64,000 nucleotides of DNA, from positions 162,527,442-162,591,441 of the forward strand of contig CM061132.1 of the NCBI GenBank assembly GCA_030789695.1. Direction: 5' to 3'. Numbering within the stretch: the first letter of the stretch is position 1; each line of letters begins with the position of its first letter. Below, one piece after another: positions 38,201 to 45,125 of the stretch. A program made the translations under genes and the position numbers. The DNA is from Scilla litardierei (lineage: Eukaryota; Streptophyta; Magnoliopsida; Asparagales; Asparagaceae). The notes beneath the pieces were generated by a model that was not told the DNA's origin, did not search any database, and was given only the letters and a program-made list of their open reading frames with translations.

Positions 38201-41200
38201 CTTTTCTTTCTCTTTTCCTTTTCTTTTTCTTTTTCTTTCTTGCTTTCCTCCCGGCCCAACCGAAGCCCACTTTCTCCTCTCTTCTTCTCTTCTCTTTTTC
38301 TTTTCCTTCTCTCTCTCCCGGTCCAAACCTGAGGCACACCCACTAAAAATATCTCTCGCACCTACCCCATACCCCCCCTCTCTCTCTCTCTCATTTCTTT
38401 GGCACGAAGGTAGACAGCAGCAAAACCCGAGCTCATCCCCTTTGCTCCACCTCACATACACGGGTCACGGCTACAAAGATCCACCACGACCTAGAATCGT
38501 ATGATTTCGCCACAATCCCTCATCAATCCGGCGCTAATCTCATTGGTAGCAAATCCACGGCTCCCTCTGCCTATTTCCCGAGCTTCACATGCCTCTCTTC
38601 CCCTCTATAAAAACCTAGGTAAGTCTATGTTTTGATTTTCAAGCTTTTCAAAAGAAATTTCAGCTCTCTTTTCGAATTGGGGTTTTTGTGTCTGGTTTTT
38701 CCTCTCCTCCCATTGTCGAGGGTGGCAACTGTCCCCAAGTTCCCCGTCGGACTTCAAATTTCGGTAAATCGCTTTAATTCTCGAATTTTGGTTTTAAATT
38801 TGTTATTCTACGTGTGATGATGATTCTGAGCGATTCGGATGTCTCAAGGGCTTGGTGGCGACCCTCGTTGCTGCCACTAGCCTTGCAATGGATGTCCTTG
38901 GATTCATGCCTTGACTGTGACTGTCCGGGGGTGTTACCCATCTGCCGCGAGTCCAACTGGACTTCCAGTCCCCTACCAAGGCTGTCGTAACTTCCCTAGC
39001 CTTTGTTGTAACCCTCTAACTCCCTACCGTGACCATTTTTAGGCACCATGCTGTTGGTCGTGACTGCACAATGGTTTTACCTCCTTGTTGTGACTTTGAA
39101 TGTTTGGTGACTTGTTATTTTGGGATCCCTTTGGTGTTGGGTTACTGTGTTGGAATGGTTGGTTGGTTTGGCCTTTACGTTGGATGTTGACTTGGTCATT
39201 GGTCGTGTGTAGTGTTGGTTTTTCATGATAAAGTTAGAACTTAGGCTTTGTCCCGTGATGTCGAAATTGGGATGCCATATGATTGTACTTGAGGGTTTGG
39301 CCATTTAAGGCCATTGAAACATAGTTTGCTCCATGTGGGATCATTAGGCTACAACCTGTCGGATCATAGGTTTACTACATGTTGGATCATAAGGCTACTG
39401 ACGGTCGGATCATATGTTTGGATCATATGAAAACCATAATATATGGTTTCGACCCTTAGGATGATCGATGATGAAAATTTTATGAGAACACCACAGTTGT
39501 TTCTCCCTCCCGTTGTCAATCACCCCATGTTCATGTTTACTATGACATTTGCTACAGGTCATCCAAGTTAAATTAAAGGTTAGACTCTATCTTAACAATT
39601 TAATGTTCTTTACTTACTACATGCTACATGGTCCATGACTCCATGTTGAAATGTTACATCACATGTTGCATGTTTTCTGTATCAATTGTTTTATCACATG
39701 TTATGTGATATTCCATGACGTTGAAAATAGTAATAAATGGATGTGTTATGATGACATATATAATTTAGAATGTTGGAATATCTTGTTGGAATAACATGTT
39801 GGAATCCTGTTGGAATATCCTGTTAAGATATCTTGTTTGTTAGAATCATGAAATTATGACGGGATTTAATCACACAGCACACCAACATGTTAACTAGTTT
39901 CAGCATGGCCTTAAATCTATTTAAAAACCAATTTCATAGTACGTGTAAAACCAAGTAATACTACCAATTTAGAACAACATTGTGCGATATCACTAAGACA
40001 CTGAGAGATATACACTTAACATATACTTGTCACTTCAAACTCATTAGGTTTTAGGTAAATCATATTAGTGCGAGTGCGACTGGAGCCATACTTCTGATTT
40101 ATACGACTGCATTTGGTCTTCTAGTAGGGTCACATCATGCATCCGATGGAACCCTCTTAGTATCGCCAGAATTAATCTTTGAGTCAACCCCTTCCTGTTG
40201 TTATTTTTGGATTCAGCCTGGGTGAGCGCCCCGTGATACAAGTTGGACTCATGGTTGCTGATTGTACTCTCCAATATGATTTATGACCTAGAATTGGCTT
40301 ACTATTAGAAAACTGTTAGTATAATCTTATTTTAATATGCCATACATGCCTATCTTACTTTCCAGATCATGCTTTAATTTGTTTACGGTAATACTTAGAC
40401 CTTAATTCATTTTCATGCATATATAAGTGTTTCATTCCAAATTCTAGAATTACTGTGATTTACCACTAACACACTGGCGGCTCTTCGTTTTGGTTGCACT
40501 ATCAGGTGTACTGATGCGGAGACAGATGAGGCCTCGGTGTTTGAGGATACGGACTTTACCGTAGAGACTGTAGATTTTTGAGTTGATAGTACGAGTGCAT
40601 CTCGGCATCACTATCTTTTGTATTTTGAACGTATATAGTATGATGTACCCAAATTTGTAGCTTCGCCTGTATCAATAGAAATTTCCTTAAGCATGTTGGT
40701 GCATCTCTGTTCAGGACATAAATTGTTATCACTGTTTAACTATAAGAACTACATATTTTTGTGAAACATGCTACGACCCCAGGTAGCGAGACGTGACAAA
40801 CAATGTCATAAAATTGATTTATAACCGATGAATTACTCATGAAAATAGCTCATAGTCTTGAACAATAAATTTTGATCCACATATAAAAATGCACTAGTCA
40901 TAACCCATGACATATTGTTACGGGTTCAAAATATTTCCCCAGAAAATTTCAACCCATTTAAAATCTCCCCCTAAAAAAATTTAGGGCCTCATTCAAAATA
41001 TCCTACCCCTAAAATTCAACCACATTCAAAATCATACCCAAAAAAATTTGTAGCCATCTTCAAAATATTCTCCCCAACAAAAAAAATTAACCACATTCAA
41101 ACTAAAATTTAGTTCCCCGGGAAATTTTAGTTCTCCCCAAAAAATTTAGTTCCCCAAAATTTAGTTTCCACCAGATTTAGTTCATGTCAAAATTTAAAAT

Positions 41201-43676
41201 TTTAATTTTTTCCAAAATTTAGTTCCCCCCTTAAATTTAGTTCCCAAATACTTTAGCTTCCCCCGAACTTTAGTTCCTTACCGATTTAGTTCCCCCAAAA
41301 TTCTAAATTAAAATTTAATACCCTCTGAGAATTTAGTTCCCTAAAAATTTTAGTTCCTCCAAAATTTAATTCTCTAAAATTTTAGGCTTTTCCCTAAAAT
41401 TTTCACAAACTCTCATCCTAATCCTAATCATGGATTCATTAAAATTAAATCTTAACCGTTTTTCTACACACCTCTTTGTCCTAGTCAGCGAATCATTCAA
41501 AAACATCCATCATTCACATCCATCACATCCATCATTCGTATAATAGACGTAAGCTGGTAGGCTCCGTGGTCTACAAGCTAAACAAAATTGTACTTAGATG
41601 TGAATAGAGAATGAAAAAGACGGACATCAATGTCATCAACCTGTAAGCTTTTAAACATCAACTAGATTTGGTTGTGGAACATACTCCAAATTGAGAAGGC
41701 TCCAAAGAACAGTTGACCAAATTTTATGATGTGTTGCCAAGGATGCCAAATTCTTAACTAAATAAACTATGAGCAAGAAGGTCACCAAAGAAAACCTACA
41801 ATCCCAAACAGCAGCTAGGCAATCCTACCTCTGATGATCATGACGTTTTAAATTCATGCCACCAATGAGCGACACCAAAGGACCATAAAGATAATGGAGA
41901 CAAGTCGGCGGGGAGATGGAAAACAATGAGCTGCTTTCACCCCTAAGGCGCATGAGTGTGGTACACACTGACACTTTACAAAGTGCAGCTTTCAATCTAT
42001 CTGCCTGAGCTTTATCATGCAAACATATAATATTCTTGAACCTTTTCCCGTGTTCTTCCTCAGAAACTACTATTTGGTTATCCTAGGGAAATTATGTTGA
42101 ACCAGAACCCCATTTTACATCTGGATGACTCCTTAGCTCTTACAAATGCAACAGACTTTTCCCCTCTTACAGCAGACAAAGCTCGCCATTTAGATAGATG
42201 TAACTCCAGTTCCCACATTGCTAATATCCATAAGACTTTTGCCCCTAGTTTTATGAGCGTTGTATACATTAAAAAGCATCAAACACCATGTTGTCTATGC
42301 TATATCAACATTTAAAGTTAGTTTGAGCTAAAATACATCGCATCTCTTGGTCCTGCTTAACTGACATTCTATAAGAATATAATTGGTATATATTTTCAAC
42401 CACAAATGATAAAGTTTCCAACTACGGATCAACTCTAATTTATTTCAAACGATCATTGTAGCTCATACATTTATTCAGACAATAAAATGTCAAAACTGGG
42501 TTTTACAAATGCATACAGATTGGACTTGATGCTCAGACAGCATCACAACATGCATGGTTACTCCCGAAGTCAATATTCACTCTTCGTGCATACGATTGTC
42601 ATGTCTACAGCACAATTCTCTTAATTTCGTTATATGTGGAACGCTACTAACATCACAAAACAAAGATAACGACCATATTTATATTATCAGCCATGCCAAG
42701 AAGTTCATCCTTATTGTTTGCACAATAAAAAGATCATCAAGTTTAATCTTTATGGTAAAACTAGATCATATTGGTGAGCAAAAACTAATCTCTTACTCAT
42801 ACATTATTCCAACAAAATCAATACAGAACTGCAATATAGCCCAAGACTTCGGTTGCATATTAGTTGTAAAATCTCAGAACCTCAGAGCATATAATGTATC
42901 ACAAAACACACATAATCAGCATGTAGTTCATACTTAGTCTATATCATAACTTCATTGAGCAGATAGCAAAGGTAATGCTTCTCCAGTTACTAAAAACAAA
43001 CTAATAGCCAATAAATGAAAGTCAGTACTAAAACATTAAGCTGCTATTGAAAATGTAGCTCCAAGTTCTATGGTTAAGGTCTTTGTGTTTGCATTGTGGG
43101 TTACTGATATGCAAATAAACAATAGTATCATGCATGACTAACCAAAAAACCTTAAAGTTTGTGTCTTAACACTTGATATAGCCATACCTTTACATAAAGA
43201 GGCATGTAAAAACCAGGAAACAATGGTCTATGCGGCAGTGGTAACGCTATAACCTGCTCAAACGAAACAACAATTGAAGCAATTAGGAAAAAAATAAGCA
43301 GTTCAGTTAGAACTTTAACGCAAAATTAACCCCAAAAAACAATTTTTTTAAGGAATCTTACCGTTAAATGATCCTCGGGCCTAGGGTCCTTCAGCACGAT
43401 CGCCGAATTCGACTTCGACTCGGCCTCATCGGCCGCACCACTGCCTTCCACAGCCTCCTCGGCCGCCTTCCCCTCTATCACTTTACCAGCCCCGTCGTCT
43501 GATTCCGAGCAGAACCACGCTTTTCTGAAATCGACCGAGCTTTTACCGTTCGGCCCCTTCAAGGACTCGAAGAATCGAAGCAATGGGTACCTAACTTCCC
43601 CATTTGTTGGTATTCTCGCCGGTAGGTTTTGCAATTTTCTCCCAAACAAGACGGAAGACGACAGAACCTTCAACAT
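1091..43676 (-). CDS. LON1: Lon protease homolog 1, mitochondrial (5' part of gene, 16 exons)
   Basis: LON1 is the ATP-dependent AAA+ serine protease of the mitochondrial matrix, which degrades damaged proteins and acts in mitochondrial maintenance. Exons, in gene order: 43676-43362, 43253-43188, 23786-23595, 23507-23442, 23359-23318, 22893-22771, 21891-21793, 20017-19952, 19853-19767, 19488-19449, 19364-19193, 9236-9112, 2527-2397, 2283-2179, 2038-1925, 1258-1091. They join in frame to 637 codons with no stop. The order is N-terminal presequence and linker (about 1-95), LON substrate-binding domain (about 100-300), helical linker, then AAA+ with Walker A GPPGVGKT (472-479), pore loop YIG (514-516), Walker B VLIDE (536-540), sensor-1 Asn589 and arginine finger Arg601. 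All introns have AG acceptors; introns 5 and 6 use GC donors. The protease domain with the catalytic Ser-Lys pair lies beyond position 1. The start is the only Met that fits a leader before the LON domain. Chloroplast targeting cannot be excluded. Confidence 0.95.
3396..3447. repeat. (TA)n microsatellite
   Basis: An uninterrupted run of about 25 TA dinucleotides that abuts the left side of a foldback element. TA arrays flank each of the foldback elements in this intron. Confidence 0.95.
3448..3828. mobile_element. Foldback element (MITE-like) between TA arrays
   Basis: The two ends are inverted copies of each other over roughly 75 bp. The left arm carries a GTGCGAAAA motif followed by T-rich and CAAAAATTC blocks, and the right arm shows the reverse complement of the same blocks in the same order. 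The middle (about 3530-3720) is unique, and there is no coding sequence. TA repeats on both sides fit insertion at TA. The family is unassigned. Confidence 0.6.
3829..3902. repeat. (TA)n microsatellite
   Basis: About 36 TA units between the first foldback element and the Helitron-like element; it ends in TCTATA units. Confidence 0.95.
3901..4775 (+). mobile_element. Helitron-like non-autonomous element
   Basis: The left end reads TCTATATCTATATTA-like, resembling plant Helitron 5' ends. The right end has a short hairpin (stem CGTGCC/GGCACG at about 4751-4766) followed by GTTATGACTA before AT-rich sequence, resembling a Helitron 3' end, although the final bases are CTAT rather than CTRR. A second, weaker copy of this terminal hairpin lies at 4254-4285. 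There is no helicase. The interior carries a higher-order minisatellite. Alternative: an unrelated repeat-rich segment. Confidence 0.5.
4325..4660 (+). repeat. Higher-order minisatellite in the Helitron-like element
   Basis: About eight degenerate units of roughly 40 bp, each of the form TTGTTGTTCCGCGCC plus AAGGCGC and similar, arranged as two blocks of about 166 bp (starting near 4328 and 4494) whose submonomers match in order. It is much richer in CpG than the surrounding DNA. Confidence 0.75.
4789..5159. mobile_element. Near-perfect long-hairpin MITE
   Basis: The element starts GAGGGATCAAATGACCCCC and ends in its reverse complement. Inverted similarity continues for about 170 bp per arm, including the blocks ATTTTTTCGGAAGATCCGAA and GATCTCCACCCTCTAAATA, and leaves a small central loop near 4965. 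It has no coding capacity and is flanked by TA repeats, fitting a TA target site. Transcribed within the LON1 pre-mRNA, it would fold into a long hairpin. Confidence 0.85.
5163..5234. repeat. (TA)n microsatellite
   Basis: A long TA run directly right of the hairpin MITE. Confidence 0.95.
5566..5700. repeat. Short degenerate tandem repeat
   Basis: Three related units of roughly 55 bp, each with a CATGCATACTTGC-like core (near 5588, 5646 and 5688). The minus-strand frame therefore shows a repeated peptide pattern, but I see no sign of a gene. Confidence 0.5.
6903..7541. mobile_element. Small non-autonomous hAT-type element
   Basis: The ends are inverted: TATGGGGGTGGCAAAA on the left and TTTGCCACCCCTA on the right. 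An exact 8-bp target-site duplication GTGTTGAG flanks it at 6895-6902 and 7542-7549, the size typical of hAT. The subterminal regions are rich in repeated CGACCCGACC-type motifs, likely transposase-binding sites. No transposase is encoded. Confidence 0.9.
9112..9236 (-). CDS. LON1: LON1 exon 12: entry to the AAA+ domain
   Basis: A 125-nt exon encoding part of Ser422 through the first base of Gly465 (SDENFDV through GKLRGSAQ). It contains the conserved DEDHYGL and DVKERILEF segments just before Walker A. Acceptor TTGCAG precedes 9236 and donor GGTTAG follows 9112. It is isolated between a 10-kb and a 6.6-kb intron. Confidence 0.95.
11740..14420 (-). pseudogene. hAT transposase pseudogene (BED finger, DUF659)
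   Basis: Read on the minus strand, hAT landmarks occur in the usual order but in different frames with stops between. They are a degenerate BED-type finger with [10 protein letters not shown] (about 14390-14290); a DUF659 block with [10 protein letters not shown] and INFLVYS followed by the VVTDN motif (13754-13370); a RFATHFI segment (about 13160); and an acidic C-terminal region with [18 protein letters not shown] (about 12160) followed by [13 protein letters not shown] (about 12020). The longest open piece is 115 codons at 13754-13407. It no longer encodes a working enzyme. Confidence 0.8.
15314..15433. repeat. Short inverted repeat inside the hAT element
   Basis: Two arms of about 40 bp (15314-15352 and 15394-15433), beginning AATGGCAAACTTGTAAATAA and ending GAGCAAAA, separated by about 40 bp. 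A third partial copy of the arm is found where the solo LTR inserted (15460-15469 joined to 16890 onward). Confidence 0.8.
15470..16884 (+). mobile_element. Solo LTR (about 1.4 kb) nested in the hAT element
   Basis: It begins TGTTGGTTCT and ends CAGAACA, so it has TG...CA termini, and it is flanked by an exact 5-bp target duplication ATACT (15465-15469 and 16885-16889). Removing it restores a continuous copy of the AATGGCA...CTTGTAAATAA repeat arm. There is no internal domain, primer-binding site or second LTR, so it is probably the product of LTR-LTR recombination. The long LTR and its start resemble copia (SIRE-type) elements; that assignment is tentative. Confidence 0.85.
16960..17390. other. 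GC-rich block within the hAT element
   Basis: About 430 bp distinctly richer in GC than the surrounding element. On the plus strand it looks like a gene leader: pyrimidine-rich TCTCTCTCCGTCG, an ATG at about 17061, CGACGACGAC-type repeats, and a consensus-like donor GAG/GTAAGTATT near 17380. It is not related to the transposase, which is on the other strand. It could be a captured host 5' exon or part of the element's own end. No protein was recognised. Confidence 0.4.
19061..19256. repeat. 98-bp tandem duplication of the LON1 exon 11 end
   Basis: Bases 19061-19158 repeat 19159-19256 with only a few differences. The right copy contains the real 3' end of exon 11 and its donor (AG/GTTTGA, exon end 19193). 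The left copy, downstream in the gene sense, carries the same 64-bp exon end and intron start, but the donor reads AT/GTTTGA. Splicing there would add 98 nt and shift the frame. Confidence 0.9.
19193..21891 (-). CDS. LON1: LON1 exons 7-11: end of LON domain and helical linker
   Basis: Exons 21891-21793, 20017-19952, 19853-19767, 19488-19449 and 19364-19193 encode residues 267 to 422. They cover [17 protein letters not shown] at the end of the LON domain, the long helix with [19 protein letters not shown], the [15 protein letters not shown] motif typical of all Lon proteases, and [17 protein letters not shown]. Intron 7 is 1.8 kb; the others are short. Exons 10 and 11 join through split codons (phases 1 and 2). 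The last exon is the source of a 98-bp tandem duplication. Confidence 0.95.
22771..23786 (-). CDS. LON1: LON1 exons 3-6: LON substrate-binding domain
   Basis: Exons 23786-23595, 23507-23442, 23359-23318 and 22893-22771 encode residues 128-266, including [47 protein letters not shown] and the [14 protein letters not shown] segment. All four have phase-0 ends. The introns after exons 5 and 6 start with GC (AAG/GCATGT and CAG/GCAAGC) instead of GT; only these boundaries keep the known LON1 protein sequence continuous. Confidence 0.95.
25130..25650. repeat. LTR minisatellite of ACCGACTAG/CTAGTCGGT dyads
   Basis: About five units of roughly 100-120 bp, each containing GACCGACTAG and its reverse complement CTAGTCGGT separated by short spacers, with intervening GGTCCAAGAAGGTTC and ATCCTTCTCAGACCG. 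Every unit can form several local hairpins. The same array lies in the 3' LTR at about 36750-37270. The open frames here on both strands reflect the repeat, not a gene. Confidence 0.9.
25708..25715 (+). promoter_or_regulatory. TATA box of the outer LTR
   Basis: TATATAAG follows the minisatellite, placing the likely transcription start near 25740 and defining the U3/R boundary. The same motif is in the 3' LTR near 37327. Confidence 0.6.
26543..26553 (+). other. Primer-binding site of the outer element
   Basis: TGGTATCAGAG begins two bases after the LTR end. It is complementary to the 3' end of plant initiator methionine tRNA, the usual primer for plant LTR retroelements. Confidence 0.9.
26567..27682 (+). 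pseudogene. Copia-type gag remnant of the outer element (first part)
   Basis: The frame starts at ATG 26567, 14 bases after the primer-binding site. It begins with a gag-like segment ([20 protein letters not shown], as in copia gag of the DUF4219/UBN2 type), but the middle of the UBN2 domain is missing: after HMLAEQEES it jumps to an acidic Ser/Asp stretch ([13 protein letters not shown]). A coiled-coil region follows ([14 protein letters not shown] onward). A one-base frameshift near 27280 moves it into another frame, which stays open to 27682, where the nested element interrupts it. I see no CCHC zinc knuckle. Confidence 0.75.
27683..28108 (-). repeat. 3' LTR of the nested gag-protease element
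   Basis: 426 bp, nearly identical to its partner at 30604-31028. On the minus strand it begins TGATGCGGACCCG. Confidence 0.95.
28139..30577 (-). CDS. Gag-protease polyprotein of the nested Ty3/gypsy-type element
   Basis: An intact 812-residue frame. In order: an N-terminal coiled coil (about 10-100); a Gly-Pro-Ala-rich collagen-like tract (154-200); a Pro/Gly/Arg-rich region; a retrotransposon gag core with [17 protein letters not shown] and [11 protein letters not shown]; a zinc knuckle variant [14 protein letters not shown] (609-622); and a retropepsin-type protease with catalytic motif DSGATHNF (Asp692) and ILGVQWL near the C terminus. The frame ends 13 residues after GDPSL (795-799), the point where related pol proteins run on into the reverse transcriptase. 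Just past it, a different frame reads [13 protein letters not shown], resembling the C-terminal end of gypsy pol. So the enzyme part appears deleted. The protein could package RNA but needs a helper for reverse transcription. Confidence 0.92.
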   Translation of the reverse strand: MATSTRSKADVVDEKVQGLREEFTREIEGLKKTLGESIKDHAHSQEDIQTELRGMRRDAAQTARDIQGLKEATSDLKFLREATSSIPEIKAMLQALTMERERDRGKGIQGGENQGDSTLESAIWEQPEGMTATATPWGRNTPPQNPRRAGQQETGPAGPPGHADNPAGPSGPAATAAGPSGPAESTAGPVGPAQHATGPTACCDIGRPIQACRCPSSPDPACSPALGARRGAGGPLGAASTPTTFRGPPVAQTCPWGPGGGGWARDMMIKAPAAQFWRPEAHPQVPRPQVDPRQAFDGFPERGQGPGGYFGGRTAPVQQPRGAGGPMMARQQEFPGYHYQPEAWERPGWPDELYGADGGGPVEAVGGGFGRGGDRGRDGGPQGDINADRRLMKLKMPIFDGTDPDGWIYRAERYFQVMRLTEEEVLRAIEIYFEGKALAWYRWKAARTPFRTWEELSALILDRFQDTPGGDFYEHLSALRQEGTVRDYVERFEMLNSRVKGVTDEVMIGNFMRGLKPSIRAELRMQSPGTLEDVLRLAHKAEEKHAEERRIRGTWGAQSQHSQTAPAPLPGVTVAPVDTEMKREETRAVIPGKRMTEADMRARRAAGLCFRCDEKFSPGHRCASRLMQIVLEPDDGEYADGGEPVMTEGSEVEHAHLDVAEVSLNSLVGVTTNHTMKLSGRLDDAPVTVLIDSGATHNFISRHLVDRHRLQVSTLETFTVLSGTGRREETSGMCKGLSLTLQGVQIVEDFLPLELDNIDVILGVQWLRGLGEVKMNWKQLRMEFQEGGRTVVLTGDPSLCFPSGAFKARSPP
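30589..30600 (-). other. Primer-binding site of the nested element
   Basis: TGGTATCAGAGC on the minus strand, three bases inside the 5' LTR (ending at 30604) and 12 bases before the ORF start. It matches the complement of the initiator methionine tRNA 3' end. Confidence 0.92.
30604..31028 (-). repeat. 5' LTR of the nested gag-protease element
   Basis: 425 bp, the promoter-bearing copy for the minus-strand ORF. It differs from the 3' LTR by two substitutions and one base in an A-run. Confidence 0.95.
31034..31389 (+). pseudogene. Histidine-rich continuation of the outer gag
   Basis: Across the nested insertion the outer gag frame continues without a shift, and then runs about 118 codons to a stop at 31387-31389. 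It is strikingly rich in His, Pro, Ala and Tyr (for example [20 protein letters not shown]). Beyond the stop another frame shows [14 protein letters not shown] and [15 protein letters not shown], probably the eroded end of gag. It cannot be expressed as one protein while the nested element is present. Confidence 0.6.
31640..36041 (+). other. Non-coding interior of the outer retroelement
   Basis: About 4.4 kb of T-rich sequence, full of stops in all frames, with no recognisable pol or env. It has internal structure. Two related blocks begin GGATCCAAAAAG-TTTTTGGATACCA (near 32060 and 33383), each followed about 150 bp later by a purine tract of GGGGGAG or GGGAGAG type. There are also repeated ACAATTGGTAT motifs, and a third purine tract AAAGGGGGAGAGAAA near 35650. 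Confidence 0.8.
36042..36055 (+). other. Polypurine tract of the outer element
   Basis: AAAAAGGGGGAGAA lies directly before the 3' LTR, where plus-strand DNA synthesis is primed. Confidence 0.9.
36056..38162 (+). repeat. 3' LTR of the outer retroelement
   Basis: 2,107 bp, matching 24438-26540 with about 2 percent differences. It contains the same dyad minisatellite and TATA box. Confidence 0.95.
38181..40798. mobile_element. Probable solo LTR, 2.6 kb
   Basis: The right end reads CGAGACGTGACA, so on the minus strand it starts TGTCACGTCTCGC. A 5-bp direct repeat AACAA flanks the proposed limits (38176-38180 and 40799-40803). The left end (TCTATGTTTCTC) is not a canonical terminus, so that boundary is uncertain. 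Inside are a long TTTCTC pyrimidine tract, a TATA-like CTATAAAAAC near 38605 and a possible donor AG/GTAAGT near 38619. No coding domain was recognised. Confidence 0.45.
40940..41440. repeat. Degenerate AAAATTTAGTTCCCC repeat
   Basis: About twenty loosely repeated units of 15-30 bp built on AAAATTTAGTTCCCC or its variants, in LON1 intron 2. It is non-coding. Confidence 0.75.
41441..43187 (-). other. Intron 2 remainder near exon 2
   Basis: AT-rich intron sequence between the tandem repeat and exon 2. Short open frames exist on both strands, but none shows a domain, and codon use is not protein-like. I see nothing else. Confidence 0.65.
43188..43676 (-). CDS. LON1: LON1 exons 1-2: presequence and start of LON domain
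   Basis: Exon 1 (43676-43362) encodes 105 residues. The first 35 are rich in Arg, Leu and Ser with almost no acids ([18 protein letters not shown]), as expected for a mitochondrial presequence. An acidic, Ala/Glu-rich linker follows, then PRPEDHLT. Exon 2 (43253-43188) encodes [22 protein letters not shown], the diagnostic first strand of the LON domain. The 108-bp intron has GT-AG ends. Both exons are phase 0. Confidence 0.95.
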
Positions 43677-44075
43677 TGGGATTGGGATTGAACTCCAGAT
43701 TGAAATTAGCTCTTAACCCCCAAACTCTATCCAATAATTTTAGGTCTGGGGTTTTAGGATTTTGACCAGAAACCCTTCTAAAACCCTAAAAACCACTGGT
43801 TCCTTCTAGCTTGCGACAGAATCTTCATGGATGAAAATGACGGTTGTGTCCTGCTAAAGTTGGGTGCGCGTAAGGGTAGTTAACCCGACCCGCAGAATAG
43901 ACCTGATATATAGACGGATCCGATGTAGCGGTAGCGCCCGATTAGATAGCGGATGAGGAATACATTAGCCATTCGAAGTGATGGGCTGGGTAATTTCTGG
44001 ATGTTGTGCAAGGTCCGTGCGCTGAGTAACTTCTTCCCCCTTAACCCGCTTCCCCCTTAACGCGATGAAAATCTA
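43677..44075 (-). promoter_or_regulatory. LON1 5' leader and promoter
   Basis: This 400-bp interval upstream of the LON1 ATG ends at a Mutator-like element. It contains a telo-box (AAACCCTAAA at 43781-43790) and a site II-type TGGGCT (43982-43987). These two motifs together are common in promoters of nuclear genes for mitochondrial and ribosomal proteins. I saw no clear TATA box, as is usual for such promoters. The transcription start is not determined. Confidence 0.5.
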
Positions 44076-44105
44076 TTATATATTTGGGTATTCACAAATA
44101 AAATA

Positions 44106-44926
44106 TGATACAATTCTCCTGAACAGGCAAAGGTAGAATAGGCTAAGTCCATGGGTCGGAAAAAAATTAGGCCCTATCCCAGAGGCCCCGTGAGCACGTC
44201 TGGTGACGCCGGTCCAAAATCGATGCTAAGGGAACCGCTAACCCTCGACAGTTAAGAAAACTGCCCCCTGGAGTCCGTTCACCTTAATCGTCATTACGTC
44301 CGTCTTCATGGCCATCAAAGGACCATCAAAGGACCATCAAGGCAGCTCGTACGTGGGGCGAAAAGAGGTGGGGGGATGATGGAGGGTTGGGAGGTTCGAT
44401 CCCTACAAGAGACCGGAGATCGAAAGACAAATGGACGGAATTCTGAATACTCTACACTCAGGTATTCTACCTCCAACAATCGTGTCTTCCACCTGACAAT
44501 TCTCCTCTACAGCTCGGCCTGAGGATTCGTGTATTGGTCTATCTGTGAACCATACTCGATCCCACCGAGCATCCCCCAGATCAGATCTGACTTAGGCATC
44601 GGATGGGACTTGGTCGGAACCTAGGTCTGACACCCCTGACGAGCTTTCTCGTTTGTGTAGGTCAATGAGACTTCACCTCGCCGAAGCTACCCTTCGGCGC
44701 TTCACCCACCGGTGTCGAGCGTTCTCGATTCCGATCCCGTTCGCCTTCCCACGCTAGGAGCTCATCGCTCCCCGAAGCTGTCCTTCGGGACACCGACACA
44801 CGGGTCCATGCGTTCCCGACCGAGCGAATGCACGGCTACCAGATCTCGGAGGCCGCACGTGACTCACGTGACCACTTCAACCTCCGACCCTCCATACTAC
44901 CAAACAGTGGTGAGAAAAACACCCCA
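44106..44926. mobile_element. Solo LTR inside the left terminal repeat of the Mutator-like element
   Basis: It begins TGATACAATT, ends CACCCCA, and is flanked by the 5-bp repeat AAATA (44101-44105 and 44927-44931). Removing it joins the two parts of the Mutator terminal inverted repeat. It is GC-rich, with small hairpins such as CCGAAGCTACCCTTCGG. It has no internal domain. The superfamily is not determined. Confidence 0.75.
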
Positions 44927-45125
44927 AAATAAAATACACTAACGTTTGAAGTCTCTTTCAACGTAATGCCCTGACCTTTTAAGTTGTACAGATTTAAACC
45001 CTAACGTTATATGTCGGTTTTAACTTGATACATTTTTTTAATTTCCCGTCCAAATGACTGAACGCGTTGCAGCATGTGATGAAATTTGGACCATTATACA
45101 CATCCCCTCGTTCTTCATATGGAAA

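Larger units (their letters stand above)
23787..43187 (-). other. LON1 intron 2 (19.4 kb)
   Basis: The intron lies between exon 2 (donor AAG/GTATGG at 43188-43187) and exon 3 (acceptor TGCAG before 23786). It contains a 13.7-kb nested LTR retroelement (24438-38162), a probable solo LTR (38181-40798) and a T/C-rich degenerate repeat (40.9-41.4 kb). The remaining intron sequence, 23787-24432 and 41441-43187, shows no supported gene. The retroelement gag frames run opposite to (outer) or along (inner) the gene. Confidence 0.9.
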
